Shown: in pieces, positions 34,901 through 47,100 of the stretch
Position numbering within the stretch: the stretch's first letter is position 1
Layout of the letters: every line of letters starts with the position of its first letter
Assembly (NCBI GenBank): GCA_911728455.2
Contig: OU452219.1
Location: forward strand, 997,001-1,061,000
Length of the DNA: 64,000 nucleotides
Direction of reading: 5' to 3'
DNA from: Marthasterias glacialis
Taxonomy: Eukaryota > Echinodermata > Asteroidea > Forcipulatida > Asteriidae
The notes under the pieces: model-generated
What the model saw: only the letters and a program-made list of their open reading frames with translations
Databases searched by the model: none
Told to the model about the DNA's origin: nothing
Translations under genes and position numbers: made by a program

Positions 34901-37218
34901 TAATTTCTTGTGGCATGAATAATTTCAAATTGTGTACAGTGTTAACATCAAGGGAGAGGGTGAAGTAGGGCTATTGTTGGGGTGGAGGGGGGGTTCTTAA
35001 AACAAAGTATAATTGTATATCTTCTGAAATGAACGCTGGGTTTCCTTGAGAAGGTGCACAAACTACATGGTACCCCAAACATTGCACCTACAACTTGATT
35101 CTTGTTTATAAGGTTTAAATGCATTTCGACAACTTCACCAAACTAAACACTTCCAGCTGGAGTTGAAATAAATTTCAGTGCTATAATTTATGATCCATTT
35201 ATTAATGATGTATTATTTTAGTGACTTTGTGGAGCTAATCTCTTGCTCTGAATTATTTTAGCATCATGGAGACCTTGGTAATGTGGTGGCTGGTGATAAC
35301 GGACGTGCTGTATTCCGTTTGGAGAATGACAGAGTGCAGGTTGGTCAGGGATTGAAGGATTTACTGGCTACAGTGCAAGGATCCAATTTGAGTCCCATCA
35401 GCATTACATTACTGCGTAGGCCGCCATCGCCGCGGTCAAACAAGAGAAACGTGCACACGCCATGCATTACTCTAAGCAAAAGATAGGGTCGTCCTTTGAC
35501 CTCAGTGAGGGCGCTGTTTGACCTTGTGATGTCATAATGCAAGGGGTTTCATAGTTAAATATTTAAGTTTTGCAAAACTGCAGCTTCTGACCAGTGTGCT
35601 ATGATGATGATGGCAAAACTAGATACAATTACTCACTTTTTCTTTAAGTCAAGATAACATGCAGTATTTGCTATTTTAGAAAGACGTTGTCCATGGGGGG
35701 AATGCTTGATCTCAAGAAGCAAAGTAAAAGACAGCATGTATTGATAGAAGTAAATGCTCAGTGCGTACCCATTAGTCTGTTACAATTGTGTAAAAGTGAA
35801 AGTGTACCCCAGTGGCATGGCCGGCTTAACAACTAGAGTTCTATACCAGTTTCTTACACCTACAATTGGCAAGTTTTATCATTGAAATTGACATAAATTC
35901 CAAAAGACAAGAAAGGGAAAGGTATCCACTAGTTCTAGCGTAACGCAAAATTTCTGATTGGTTCATTTGAATGTAGGTATGGGATGTGATTGGTCGGTGT
36001 ATGGTGATTCACAGTAGCGAAGATGATTTAGGTCACGGTGGCAAGCCAAACTCCAAACTAGATGGCAACAGTGGGCCAGGGTAAGTTGTAATGCTCAATT
36101 ATGATATCAGTCATAAGGATAATTTTAAAGGATTCGATAATAAAAAATACACAAGAATCTTGCTCCAATGTTTCTGTTTTGCATACCAGTATTATTATTT
36201 CTTGGCACCAGGGCACAATTTCATAAAACTGTTTACTGGTAAGCACATTTTTGAGCTTACTATAGCAGAAAAACATGTGGAAGCAAAAGTGTATTTCATA
36301 AACGATCAAGAAGATCTGACAGCACATTGTTCACAATGGATTTGCATTGTTGCATCACTCATCTGCTTACAGGAACTGCCGGCAAGCTAGCGTGCCTTTT
36401 GTTTGTTTACTGTTGACAGTGTTTATGAAATACAAAGTCTGCTAATGGCCGCGCTGTAAGCAGATAATGGCCGCTTACAAGATTTATGAAGTTAGGCCCA
36501 TTATTACTGAATTTCAAATCCCTGGAGAGCATAACAACCGTAAGCAGCTAATTGGTGCATGCTAAGGATTTCATCAAACACATTACCTTTTTAAACCCAC
36601 TTTGCCTACAATAAAGGGACAATTTTGTACAGAAGTATGAAGGGAAAACAGTTTATCAGTCGAAAAGGCTGCAATATACATTGTTCTTACTGCTTCTAAA
36701 TCCCAAGTAGTTTTTACCAACAGATTAATATGCAGAGCAATATTGCTCTATGTCATTGAGCCCAAGTTGAAAAGAGTTATATTGACCCATTGGGAGACTT
36801 TGGAACTGTAGGTGGCAGCAGTCTTACCAGGTAAATTTCCATTGATTACGTAGTTCTGAGCATGCGCACATTTCCAAGAACAATGGATTTACCTGGTAAG
36901 TCTGCTGCCACCTAGTGTCCTATAAAGGACCTGAATTCATCACCGCTAAATTTTGGTTGGGCAAGTTTTAGAGTCAGTTTCACTGTGTGTTATACTTTGT
37001 AGTGAGGTCATTATCTACAAATACCTCGTAGTTTTAAGAATTTGATTTGATGCTTCCTTCAAAGGCTTGCCTGTGGAATCATAGCTAGATCAGCTGGTCT
37101 CTTTGAAAACACCAAGAAGATCTGTCAATGTGATGGGGTGTCTCTCTGGAACGAGAGGGATGTACCACTGGCTGGACCCAGCCGGCAACAACACCACCAG
37201 AATCAGAGTCAGTTATAA
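28945..37218 (+). CDS. CCS: Copper chaperone for superoxide dismutase, 8 exons
   Basis: Delivers copper and the disulfide to Cu/Zn SOD1 in cytosol and intermembrane space. Exons: 28945-28962, 30601-30673, 31483-31617, 33257-33443, 34567-34627, 35262-35339, 35977-36080, 37065-37218. Total 810 nt (269 aa; human CCS 274); all GT-AG, phases agree. Domain 1 (about 7-75) is an HMA fold with the copper motif MTCQKC. Domain 2 (about 80-235) is SOD-like: the zinc set is intact (His in GMHFNP, RHGGP, ERHHGD, Asp in HGDLGN) and the partner-type Cys in NSCGMHF and LACGII are present. Domain 3 carries the CXC copper site as ICQCDG. In the copper-like site the first His of the SOD HVH motif is Asn here (ALNIHEYGD), while the His equivalent to SOD1 H120 is kept (MVIHSSEDDLG). 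The start gives a 6-residue first exon, MDTPVK; this short exon is the least certain part. Confidence 0.96.
29320..29388. repeat. Mini foldback with the ends of element B
   Basis: Ends TAGTTGTGATGATCG and ATCATCGCAACTA with GTAACCCTCCATCC and GGATGGAGGGTTA inside; this is the terminal part of element B (7138-8084) collapsed to 69 bp. No clear target duplication. In CCS intron 1. Confidence 0.75.
29902..30279. repeat. MITE, 'TAGACCCAGTAACTGGGGCGC' family, long copy with 10-bp duplication
   Basis: 378 bp, ends TAGACCCAGTAACTGGGGCG and complement GGGTCTA, with a further long inner inverted repeat (GGTGTGATACCCTGTTCCAA facing its complement). It is flanked by direct repeats GATTACAATT at 29892-29901 and 30280-30289. 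In CCS intron 1. Confidence 0.9.
30933..31106. repeat. MITE, 'AGACCTTTATCATG' family
   Basis: Inverted ends AGACCTTTATCATGGTGC and the complement of GCATGATAAAGGTCT, with CCATCTTG near each end. About 174 bp in CCS intron 2. Confidence 0.7.
33005..33125 (-). repeat. tRNA-Leu-derived SINE fragment
   Basis: The minus strand reads a degenerate tRNA head with the T-arm GTTCGAATCCCGGTCATGA-like segment, then TTGTGTCCTTGAGCAAGAC-like tail. It is the same family as 41645-41757 and 63728-64000. Confidence 0.6.
33590..33720 (-). repeat. tRNA-derived SINE (GCTCAGTTG head)
   Basis: The minus strand carries a tRNA-like A box (AAGCTCAGTTGATACAGCAC) and B box (GGTCGCATGTTCAAATCTC), then a tail TTGTCCACCCCACGTTG. 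Same family as 42485-42577 and the split copy at 33768-34050. Confidence 0.6.
33768..34050 (+). repeat. tRNA-derived SINE split by a second insertion
   Basis: The head GATAGCTCAGTTGGTAGAGC (A box) at about 33776 is separated from its B box GGTCGCAGGTTCAAATCCCG (about 33996) by an (ATA)n tract and a 'TATAGCGCTTTATCACACCC' repeat. The SINE tail with TTGGTTCACCCCAAAC follows. In CCS intron 4. Confidence 0.6.
34714..34819. repeat. MITE, 'CCCAATTTCATAG' family, short copy
   Basis: Ends CAGCCCAATTTC and GAAATTGGGCT with a shortened interior (GCGCTTACGGCGCCCTGC). In CCS intron 5. Confidence 0.6.
36208..36500. repeat. Diverged inverted-repeat element
   Basis: Left edge GGGCACAATTTCATAAAACTG and right edge TTATGAAGTTAGGCCCA face each other, with CTTACAG/CTGTAAGC blocks inside. 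It is related in style to the CCCAATTTCATAG MITEs. In CCS intron 7. Confidence 0.5.
36788..36925. repeat. MITE, 'CAATGGGAGAC' family, copy 4
   Basis: CATTGGGAGACTTTGGAAC at the left, arms GGTGGCAGCAGTCTTACCAG and complement CCTGGTAAGTCTGCTGCCA, loop with TTCTGAGCATGCGCACAT. In CCS intron 7, about 140 bp before exon 8. Confidence 0.8.
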
Positions 37219-37952
37219 GTTGATCCTTGTCATTGGATTGGAGTATTGTAGGCCACGTGGCATTTATTAGTCAACTATTACATGGCCTACGTCAGAAAAC
37301 CAGATGTTTGGGTTCTGTTTACCGTACCATGCATTTTCGTCTCATCCCATTTGATTTAGACCACATCAAGCATCCAACACAGCAGTACAAAACACCCTTG
37401 TAGCAGATGTCAGAATACAATCTTGTACATTATGTTTAATCTTACAGTTAATCCTCCAGTCAAATGACAAAGATCTACTTGGATGTTATTTAAAACAAAT
37501 AATGTTTTGCCTTTATTCAATGGAGATATTTTCAATCAGTGAAAGCTTTCAGCTCAGCTTCGCCTGGTTGTATTAAATATTCCATCTTTCAACTTTTGAA
37601 AATATTGTCACCGTTGCACTCATAAACATTCATTATTTGTATAATTGTTATAATCATGTCTTCTAATCCATCTTTATGTTTAAGACGACAAGCTCTATGG
37701 GTCATGATGCAGTAGAATCCCTCCAGACGTATCATGTATATTATGTTTCAATGGGTGTAATTAGTTCGCAATTGTTGCATAACTGTAAAGAAACGAGCCC
37801 ATGAAACTAGCCAATGATAAAGTTCACACTTGACTTGAATCATGTATACTATCAGATTGCACAGTTAAAAGCAGTTCATAGCGTTCTTTTTGAATCACCC
37901 AAAATTGTTATATAACAACCTTGTGAGTGATCTAGTATAAATTAAGTTCCAT

Positions 37953-38287
37953 ACACACAGATCCTTGTCATTTGATTGGTTTAAACATACATCACATTTG
38001 TCATGTATTTACTGCTGTCATGTTGGACTGTCGTATATGGATAATTATAGGACAACAAATAATGGATTTTCAATGCTTAGTTCTCAGTGACATTCCCTAA
38101 ATCATTCCGACCTGTTAATCCAAAGGAGGCTAGGTCGTGTCACTGCAGACAAGTTGGTGTCTACATGGTGTCATCTGTTTAGAAGGGTTTTTAAAGAATT
38201 TTCAGAGTGTGGGGTGGATGAGAAACCGTGTCTATTGTGTGTTTATTGTGAGAAAAAAATGTCAAATGACAAGGATCTTTGTGTGAG
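37953..38287. repeat. Inverted-repeat element with 'CAGATCCTTGTCATTTGA' ends
   Basis: ACACACAGATCCTTGTCATTTG at the left faces TCAAATGACAAGGATCTTTG at the right. Its right half and beyond (about 38095-38440) recurs in the same orientation at 57230-57560. Confidence 0.65.
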
Positions 38288-38440
38288 TATATAAAACAAA
38301 TATTGAATGTATTTCGTTCGTGCTCTGTTGCAGAATCACTCTGTGAAATCTGGCTTTTCCGTTTCACTGGGCTTCACCTTGTGAAATGGAATAGTCCAGA
38401 TTTCACCTTGTGATTGTATTCTTTGACAGTGCACTCAAAT
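38095..38440 (+). repeat. Dispersed repeat, direct copy at 57230-57560
   Basis: Shared blocks: GTTGGTGTCTACATGG, GAATTTTCAGAGTG, CACTCTGTGAAATCTGGCTT, GTGAAATGGAATAGTCCAGA. The stretch 37219-39350 between CCS and KLHDC2 shows no gene. Confidence 0.7.
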
Positions 38441-39439
38441 ACAGCAAAAATTTGTTTATTATTCATCTTGATTTATTTTATTTTACCCCAAGTGCCTCTC
38501 CTAGTAAGCATCAGTAAGTAAGACAATTACACACACAGAAAAATCATTTTCAAACCAAGACTTGTTTATTTAAAAAACTTGATTCCGCACTACATTTGAT
38601 AAAAACTAATAAACCTCCATATAATGTGTTGTGATCTGACAGAGTATGGTTTTGTATTTCTGGGTCAATACACTCACTCATGCAGTACTCATACTTGAGT
38701 TTTTCTTCTGCTTACACTCATGGTACTCCAACACAACTATAGATTTCAGTACAAGTAAACACATACTCTTCTTTTTTGTCTGTGCCAGCATTTATTAAAG
38801 ACCGATTTTTTTTAGCCCGTTCTCGCTCCGCGCCACCATAGCGTCATGCTGTCCTGTCAGGAAAATTGTTTAAATCGTTGAGCAAGACACCTAATTCACC
38901 ACATAAAAACTTAAAAAGACAAGTTTTTCCATGTCTTTAGTGTACAAAACCTCGCGCTGACAGCTTCCCATCAATGGTAGGGCGGCACGCAGTACTAGTG
39001 CGTACGGACTACAAGGGATTCGGTCTATACCAACACTCTATTATGATTAAGTTCCACCATGAAGGCAATTTATTGTGATTACAAAGGAACATACAATACA
39101 GGTTCCACAACTTCCCTCCACTCCATTTAACACACTGAGATTCCATGGAATTCCAATCGTAGGTTTGGGATACGCTGCACAAAGCAGTGAGTTACTTTTA
39201 TTAAACTGTGTGTACATAGGTTTGTCAGACCCTCCTTAACCATTCCTGGATTACTGGGACATTACTTGGAAATCAACGATCGGCCTTTGAAAGCTTTGTT
39301 TTTAGTTTTAAATCATCTTCATCTTGACATTAAATTTAAAACGATTGTTTAATTAACTGTTGGCAACGAGAACTTATGGGCATTTAAAAACAAGATATAG
39401 TTCATTGAGGTTTGTGGTTTTGCACTGTGGAATATCTAA

Positions 39440-39728
39440 TGAGGGTGAACCGAATTTCCAGCCTTGGTTCCAGATTGAAGAACAGTCCTCGGCCTTGGCT
39501 CACAGCCGAGAGTTTGCAATTCACGGTGTCACGGTGCGTGAATTGGACACTTTCTAGATAGAGACCAAAAAAAAAACAGCATGCTTCAAAGAGAATCTTT
39601 GTTCTCTTGGCTTTGTCAAGTCAAGATTTCTTCAGCTCTAAAAAAAATGATTTCGGCAATTCCAAGAAAATAATCCCGTCAGGCTGAACAGGAAAAAAAT
39701 GGAAGATTTACGGCAGCAAGTGGTTAAC
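39440..39728 (+). repeat. Partial copy of the 40316-41056 element
   Basis: Shares CTTTGTTCTCTTGGCTTTGTC, AATGATTTCGGCAATTCC/AATAATCCCG(T/C)CAGG and the terminal GGCAGCAAGTGGTTAAC with the element at 40316-41056. Confidence 0.6.
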
Positions 39729-40315
39729 AGATGTTTCCATGGTGCTACCAAACATCTCTTTGTATTCAAATCCTACATAACAAAACTTTTCTTTAATTGT
39801 GTAATTCTAATACAGCAATTCAAGGAAATTTGAGCAAATATGTTCTTATTACTTTTGTTTATAAAAAAGGATAATGTGAATAAATTTATACAATGTACAT
39901 TATGGATCCATTGTTTTGTTTGTTCACTTTCATTTGTTATTATGACAAACAAGTCTTCAGTAACTTAACTGTTCAAAGGGCTTTAAAACAATGTCCTCTT
40001 AAAGAAAATAACAACAGAAGGCCACATCACTCTAATATAGAGAAATTACATCACTTATTTTTGGAAGGAGAAATTCATTCTAATCGTCTTGTCTCAAAGG
40101 AACATGTAAAAGTAGGCAGCGGAACTTCATCTAAAAAGGCACTGAATAGATCTGTTTAGAAAAGAAAACACAACATGCATATTCAGTGGTTACTTCCTTG
40201 AAACAGTGATGGTATAAGATGTACCAAGACAATGAAGCACTTTGGAATGTATTAACATGACTGCAAAGCACGGGGTAAATACATGATGTATTTGCAGCAA
40301 CAAAATATGCATCTT

Positions 40316-41056
40316 AACCAGTGGCCGCCGGATGATGTGTATACAAGCAAATGTTTCCCCTGCCTGGAAACGTAAGCCGTGTACAGAGACACCATTGTGT
40401 AAAATTAGAATACTGGAACGAAGGTCGCCCAGATATTCCACTGCTGAGCGTGCAGAGACCACACACATGCTGTCTAACGCTTTAGTTCACCCACACAAAG
40501 ATAACCCATTGTCTTGAATATTTTGCCAATTTCTGGCTATTGAGAGATGGTTTTGTGAAATGCCTGATTCCAGACCTTTGTCCTTTTGTTACAAGAAGAG
40601 GATTACGAGACAACGAGAGGCTTCCACCATTGTTTATTCATTGTATTTTGGCTCGATGGAGGTAAGTATGAGTGAACCAGGAATCAAGCCATGGTTCTGG
40701 GTTTAGTACCAATCTTATGCCAAAGGTAATGGCCGATGTTTTGAAATTCACGGTGTGTGAATTTGCAGGTAGAGAAAACAAAACGCACGATGCAATAAAG
40801 AAAATCTTTGTTCTCTTGGCTTTGTCAAATCAAGGTTTCTTTGTGCCAGTGGTACTCTCAAAGAAAAATGAATTTGCAGGTAGAGAAAACAAAACGCACG
40901 ATGCAATAAAGAAAATCTTTGTTCTCTTGGCTTTGTCAAGTCAAGGTTTCTTTGTGCCAGTGGTACTCTCAAAGAATAATGATTCTGGCAATTCCCAAAA
41001 AATAATCCCGCCAGGGGGATAGGAAAAAATGAAAGAATCCTGGCGGTAACTGGTTA
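40316..41056. mobile_element. Non-autonomous element with 111-bp internal duplication
   Basis: Ends AACCAGTGGCCGCCGGATG and CTGGCGGTAACTGGTTAAG mirror those of 23848-24128. Inside, 40760-40870 is repeated almost exactly at 40871-40981 (period 111 bp). The open frame of 116 codons across it is a by-product of the duplication (111 = 37 codons) and I do not call it a gene. It lies just downstream of the KLHDC2 stop codon. Confidence 0.7.
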
Positions 41057-41143
41057 AGGGAAATTTCAAAACATGTCATGAACATTCCACGTAAGTTGTA
41101 GGCCTCATTCATGGTATGAAAAAATACTTGTAAGAAACTGGCG

Positions 41144-44100
41144 TCATAAACTCCGAGGTCTTGATCTGAGGTTGTAATCATGGCTCTTGAAGCTCTCTGA
41201 TGAGGAGCTGTGAAGACGAAGCTCTACCTTCCTTTGTAGTAATGATGGCAGTGAACTGAGTTCACTCTTCAGTACATTGATATCCCTGACGATGGCCTCT
41301 ATGCTCAGTCTGAACATACAAAACAGAATGAGTTACCGTTAGTTCAGGCTCAAAGAAGCAAGTGCAAGTTGCACAAAAGTGGGAAGACGGGTTCTCCCAC
41401 TAACCACCATGATGGTTTTAAATGCAATGGAAGATTTCCCACTTGGAGCTGACTCAACGCCCACAGGCCACTCCAGGAGTGGGCTACTGAAGGAATACAA
41501 ACCTGCCCCAATGCGCACAAACAAAACATGGCGAGATAAAAACACACGTCTCTTCACAACACAGATACAAACAGGGAGGGGTAAATGAATCCATCGCGAG
41601 ACAAACATAACTGCCTCTTCCCCTATTTGAGGTAATTATAGTTAAGTGTCTTGCTCAAGGACACAAGTGTCATGACCGGGATTCGAACCCACATCCTGAT
41701 GACTTAGCCACTAGAAGTTGAGTCCGACGCACTAACCTGCTCATCCACGACACACTACTGTTATCGTAACTTTACCTTGAAAGACTTCTTGGGCTGAACG
41801 AAAGGCTGATAACCTTTCTGGAGTGGACGCTTCTCTCCTCTGGGTTCAAGAGATTGTTGCTACATCCTCCAAAGATGACAGTTTCTCCAACATCTATTCC
41901 TTGCACCGCAGTGTGCCACATCCTTACAAGGAAAAAGCATGGGTGAGAATCACTGTAAACTATGACTGTTAAATTAGAGTAACAGATTTGAGGGGTATGT
42001 ATGAACTTTCCACTCACCTTGTTTCTGATGGTACACTTTTCTGCTGGTGCCATGTACACTTGTCTACATCAAATATCCACACATCATCTGAAAAAAATGC
42101 ACAGAAACATTTACTCCTTACTTAAAAGTGCAAATCGGAGATTACCAACTGAACTATATGATCCTCTGCAACAACAAGGAGTTAAGAAACCTTTTTAACT
42201 TCATTAATAAACACAGAAGTGAGCAACGATGCTGACAAAGCGGTCTGAAACTTGAAATGATGGCATTCCCACCTTTGGAGAACCTCTGGGATTATAGACT
42301 CCTGGGAGCTTTTGGAAACGGTATCTTGAGCATTAGAGAAGTAGATCCAAGAGCAGGATTTCTTTTTGGGGGAAAATTTCAGCATTTTGTTTCACCAGGC
42401 AGACACAAAAAAAGGTCTGTATTTTGATAAAAAGCAATAAACCAAGAGGTAAACTGGGTAAATTTTAAACAAATTGTTTTGGGGTGAACAAAGAAAAATT
42501 TACTTGAGTGGGATCTGAACCTGCGACCACCGGGTTGTTGTACCAGCGCTCTACCAACTGAGCTATCCAGCCCTAATGTTGGCGGTCTCCCTATTTTGTC
42601 AATATCTTTGTTCAGGGGGTGGGGGGGGGGGGGGGGCAGAAACCATTCAACCGGATAATCAAGAATGGCGTTTTAAAATCTGACATGTAGATACTGTGTT
42701 GTAGTACAACCAACAAAGTCACCTTATCTGTGTTATGGTAACTTCCCTTATATTAACATTAAATTCACGCTACTTCATTGTAGACGACATTCCTTTTTCT
42801 TTCATAAAGCACATAAGGGATTGACCCTTCAAAGTTTCAAGTTCCAATAATGTGTACTTACTTAGGGGTACATTATCTGTACTATAACCACCGTAGACTA
42901 AGAAGTGTTTGTTGCTGACTGGTGCCATACAGTGCCACGACCTCCCCACCGGAATGTCACCATTCACAGATAAACTACACAGAAAGACAATTCAATGTAG
43001 TTACAGTTAACAAAACAAAAATAATCACTCAAATAATGTTTATCAAATTTTTATCAAATGTGTAACACTACAGAATTACACAGTCCTGCCTGGACTAACT
43101 GTGTGTAGAATTTGTCACTTTAAGCTTGCACAAAGTATGTTTTGCCTTCATCTTACGAAACCATTTGAACAATATTGAATTTTACTACGAGTACATCTGT
43201 AAGTTCGTTTTTGACTGATCATTCTAAACTGCAAAACGGCCCTGCCTACAAAGTGGCCTCTGCTTTTGGTAAAATTTATACATATGCACTCTTGTACTTT
43301 GAAACAAGCACGATAAAGAGTTGGGGGCCCCTAACATTTATTGTTATATATCAATTTATTTTAAACATCTAATTTTGAAGTTCTTACAAGACTTGTTTTT
43401 GATTCTTTCTTTGGTTACTTGCCTTCCGCTCCACTTCATAGTGTCAAGATCTAAGAAATGGACGTCATTGAGACGGTTTTCTTGAAAGCGACCACCCAAA
43501 AGGTAGCCTCGATTACCCAAGACAACGCAGGCATGAGCAGCCCTTGGTGACGGTTGGTTTCTCTAGTGAAAGAAAATAAATAAAATATCCTTAAATAATA
43601 TACCCTAAAATGCCTTTGCCGCACTCTCTGGAGCACTGGTCGTGAAGATCAATTAACGCTAGAATGCTGGACCACCAACCAGGGCCCAATTTCATAGAGC
43701 TGCTCAAACAGAAAATATTGCTTAACAAATTTCTGCTTAGCACAACTTAACGGGAAACCAGTCACAAATGGTACATGTGACATGGTATTTTGGCTGGTAC
43801 CCTTATTCTGGTAAGCAAATTTGTTCTGTGCTTAGATACTTTTTGTGTTTAAGCAGCTCTCTGCCATTAGGCCCTGGACTTCAGCCTGATATTTGGATCG
43901 GGTTTTCTTTGACATCTCCTCTTCTAACCTTTCTTTAGATCTAGGAGTTACAGTGCTAGGCACTTTTGAAGATGCGTTGGTTGTATTGCCAAAGGATGCA
44001 ATTATCCAAAACAAGTAAATGTTACACATCAAGGGCAAGCAAGCTCATTGACAAACTTAACGACGAAAAGTCTTACCTGCGCTTCTACATGACTCCATCT

Positions 44101-47100
44101 GTTGTCTGTGATGTTATACACATAGAGATGATTGTTCCATCCCCTTATCTGCAAATTAAGTGTATTTTTAATACAGGGTATCTGTTTGAGAAAGTTGAAT
44201 TAAGACTTTGTAAGACCCATTTAAGACTACCCTTAATGAAATTTAATACAAAAAATAAATGTGCATAAAGCAAAGGAAACAGCTATAATTAGTCACAGGT
44301 CCTTGGACTATGTTAGCAACGCCAATTTGCCTACTCACAAAAATGATATCAGACAACTACCAAGTATGGGAAAAAAATGAAATAAAATCATCAAAAATAA
44401 TAACATATTTATGTACCACAGTAACCGACATGTACCGACATAAATGCGGGCCTAAACAACATAGGCCTAAACAACCCTGCTGTAACTCACCCATTTCTCA
44501 GAAAATGTCCACTTTCCCATGTAACTCATCCACAAGCAACAACAAAGTACGCACTTGACCCTCTTTCTTTTAAAAACTTTCCCAGGGGAGTTGTCAGCTT
44601 TTCTACTGCTTTTTTTTGTGTGCGTTTATGAATATGGCCCTCGATGTACAAACATTGTATACGTTTAGGAACCCGCTAAGAAATGTCAATGTCTGCAGTG
44701 TCTACCATGCTTGCTATTAAATTTGTGCGATGTTTGATCATTAATTACAAGCTGATCAGAAAATTCACTGCTCACTTTGTCCACTTTTTTCAGACCTCCA
44801 AGAACTCAATTTAATACTTTTGAATTCTTTTTAAGGCCTTAAACTTAGATTATTCAATGTAAGACTTTTTAAGGATCTGCAGACACCTTGTTAAAACAAT
44901 GTAAATTCACAAACTTGATACAACACATGAAATGACCACACTTCCAATGCATGTACATCTTACATACCCACCTGCCACCTCATAAAAAAAAAAACATGAA
45001 CTGGGAGATAACTCACCGATGACTCTGCCCAGAGACGAACTGAAGTAGGGTCTAGACGCCATTCCCCTATGCTGTTACTTGTTGCATCTTCACCAAAGGG
45101 AGGCTGGCCAAATCCTCCAAAAAATATAAGCCTAAAGAGGGATGATTTGGGTGTAGGGCGGGAGGGGAAGAAGAAGAAATTTCAGTGTTGGTAAATTGTG
45201 CGAGGTCTGGTCAAAAATTAAAGGACAGCGGATGTCAATTAAAATGAAAAGACTAAATTTCTTTTCACTGTGTGCTTTTGTTGCATAAAAAGGTGATTTA
45301 AACAAGGGACAATGGAGGCAATTGCCTCTGTTGCCTGAATTCAGCCTTTCGCTGCCATTCATGTTATTTTAAATAAACCATTATGAAATGAAATGAAATG
45401 AAACTTTTCACTATTGTTCAAGTAATTAAATATGTTAAAGGTTTAACATTTTGCAGTCACGTCACAAACATCGAGTCCGAGCCCAAAGACCGAGTCTTTG
45501 TTCATCAAGACTTCAGTTCGAGTCCAAGCCATCAACATTGTGACTTGCAGTCGGACTCAAGTCACAAGTCATCAATTCACAAGTCATACAACACTGCTCT
45601 CTCAAGCAGTGAGACACATGGCACTGGAAAACCTCACCATGGCATATTATCAGAATATATAAAAACTACTTCGATTAAATAAACTGTGCTGTTAATACAC
45701 CAAGTCTTTTATCGGTAGTCACAAAAAAGGAATGAAGTTTGGTTCCTTGTACTAGTCATGAATCTGTCAAGTTTTAAAGGAAAGCGAGTATCAATTTCTT
45801 ACTTGTCTTCATATGCCCAGCATGTCAGCTTGTCCCTTGGAGAAGGGGGTTCCCCATCTGGCTTCAGGTGAGTCCAAATCTTGGTTTTCAGATTTAATCT
45901 GTAAAGCTTCATTGTAAAGATATAAATAACAGTAAATGTACAAACGGGGAAATATTGGATTTTAAACTCTCCAGTATAACATATCGTCGTGTGCCCGGCA
46001 AATACGCCCTTTTGCCGGGAACATAAAGTAGTTTGTCCCAGTAACAAAAGGAAGTAAGCAACAAAACGGCCCATGGCATGAAAAATATATGATTTTGTTA
46101 GTTTTTTTGCTACAATCACCCTGAAGACGTGTTTCCACATTCCCCATGCAGAATTTAACCTTTCTAGAATATCTTTTGCATGTAACATGTTTACCAAACT
46201 TTCCCGCTCATAGTTCTTGAAACACAAATTTTAACATAAATTGCTTACGTCCTTTTGCCGGGAACTTTCCCTTACGTCCTTTTGCCAGGCACACGACGAT
46301 ATGACACCATACATGTAAGTCCCTCCCTCCCTGCAAATTTCAAAGGTTGGCGCATCTACAAAATCAAATAATGAATTCCTAATACAACAGGGGAAAAAAG
46401 TATGGGGTGGCAATTTTTACATCCTCTCTACAACACTGTGTGGTGAGGAAGTCATCTTAAAAATAAGTTAGCCACTGAAACTAACAAGGCAGACTGACTA
46501 AACTATAAATATGGGCTGGGGGAAAGCACTGCAGATGCCTACTGCCTCTTCTTGATGAGGATCATACCTCATTGGAGTTGAAGTTTTCGTTGAATCCACC
46601 AAAGACATACATGTGATTCCGGATGCATGCTGCACAGCTTCCTGACATCCCAGGGGGGCTACTCCTTGTATACCACACGTCCCTAACAGGGAATTTCATC
46701 GGACATCACAGAATACAAGTGTTAGTACAAGAATGTTTTATTAAGTTTTAATAAATTTTCCTTTTAAGTATTTTTTTTTTTTCACAGTGAACAATTCCAC
46801 ATTTTCTCAAAGGAGAACTAAAAATTTGGTCCATTTTATGAGAACTTTTGTCGTCTTTACTTTGTTTAGTCATGGTTTCACTGTGAAAACGATATTAAAA
46901 AAACATACAATAGGCCTATATGACGAAAGTTTTGATAAGCACTCACCATAGCTGTGCCTCTATGTTATAACACCACACTTCCTTGCCATCCAAATACAGA
47001 TCACTTTGGCCATATGTTTGGTCAACTTCGGGAAGTTCCTATAACATGATGCATACAAACTACAAAATGAACCACTGTGTTTTAACAGACTAACACCAAC

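Noticed and set aside
40672..41022. 116-codon frame with a duplicated 37-residue block
   Set aside because: The duplication is a DNA tandem repeat inside a mobile element; there is no splice context or known domain.
42505..42577. tRNA gene on the minus strand
   Set aside because: A and B boxes are present, but it is followed by the same tail as other copies in the window, indicating a SINE.
45465..45610. Possible coding or regulatory array with AAGTCACAAGTC motifs
   Set aside because: Simple imperfect repetition of GAGTC/AAGTC in an intron; no firm structure could be defined.
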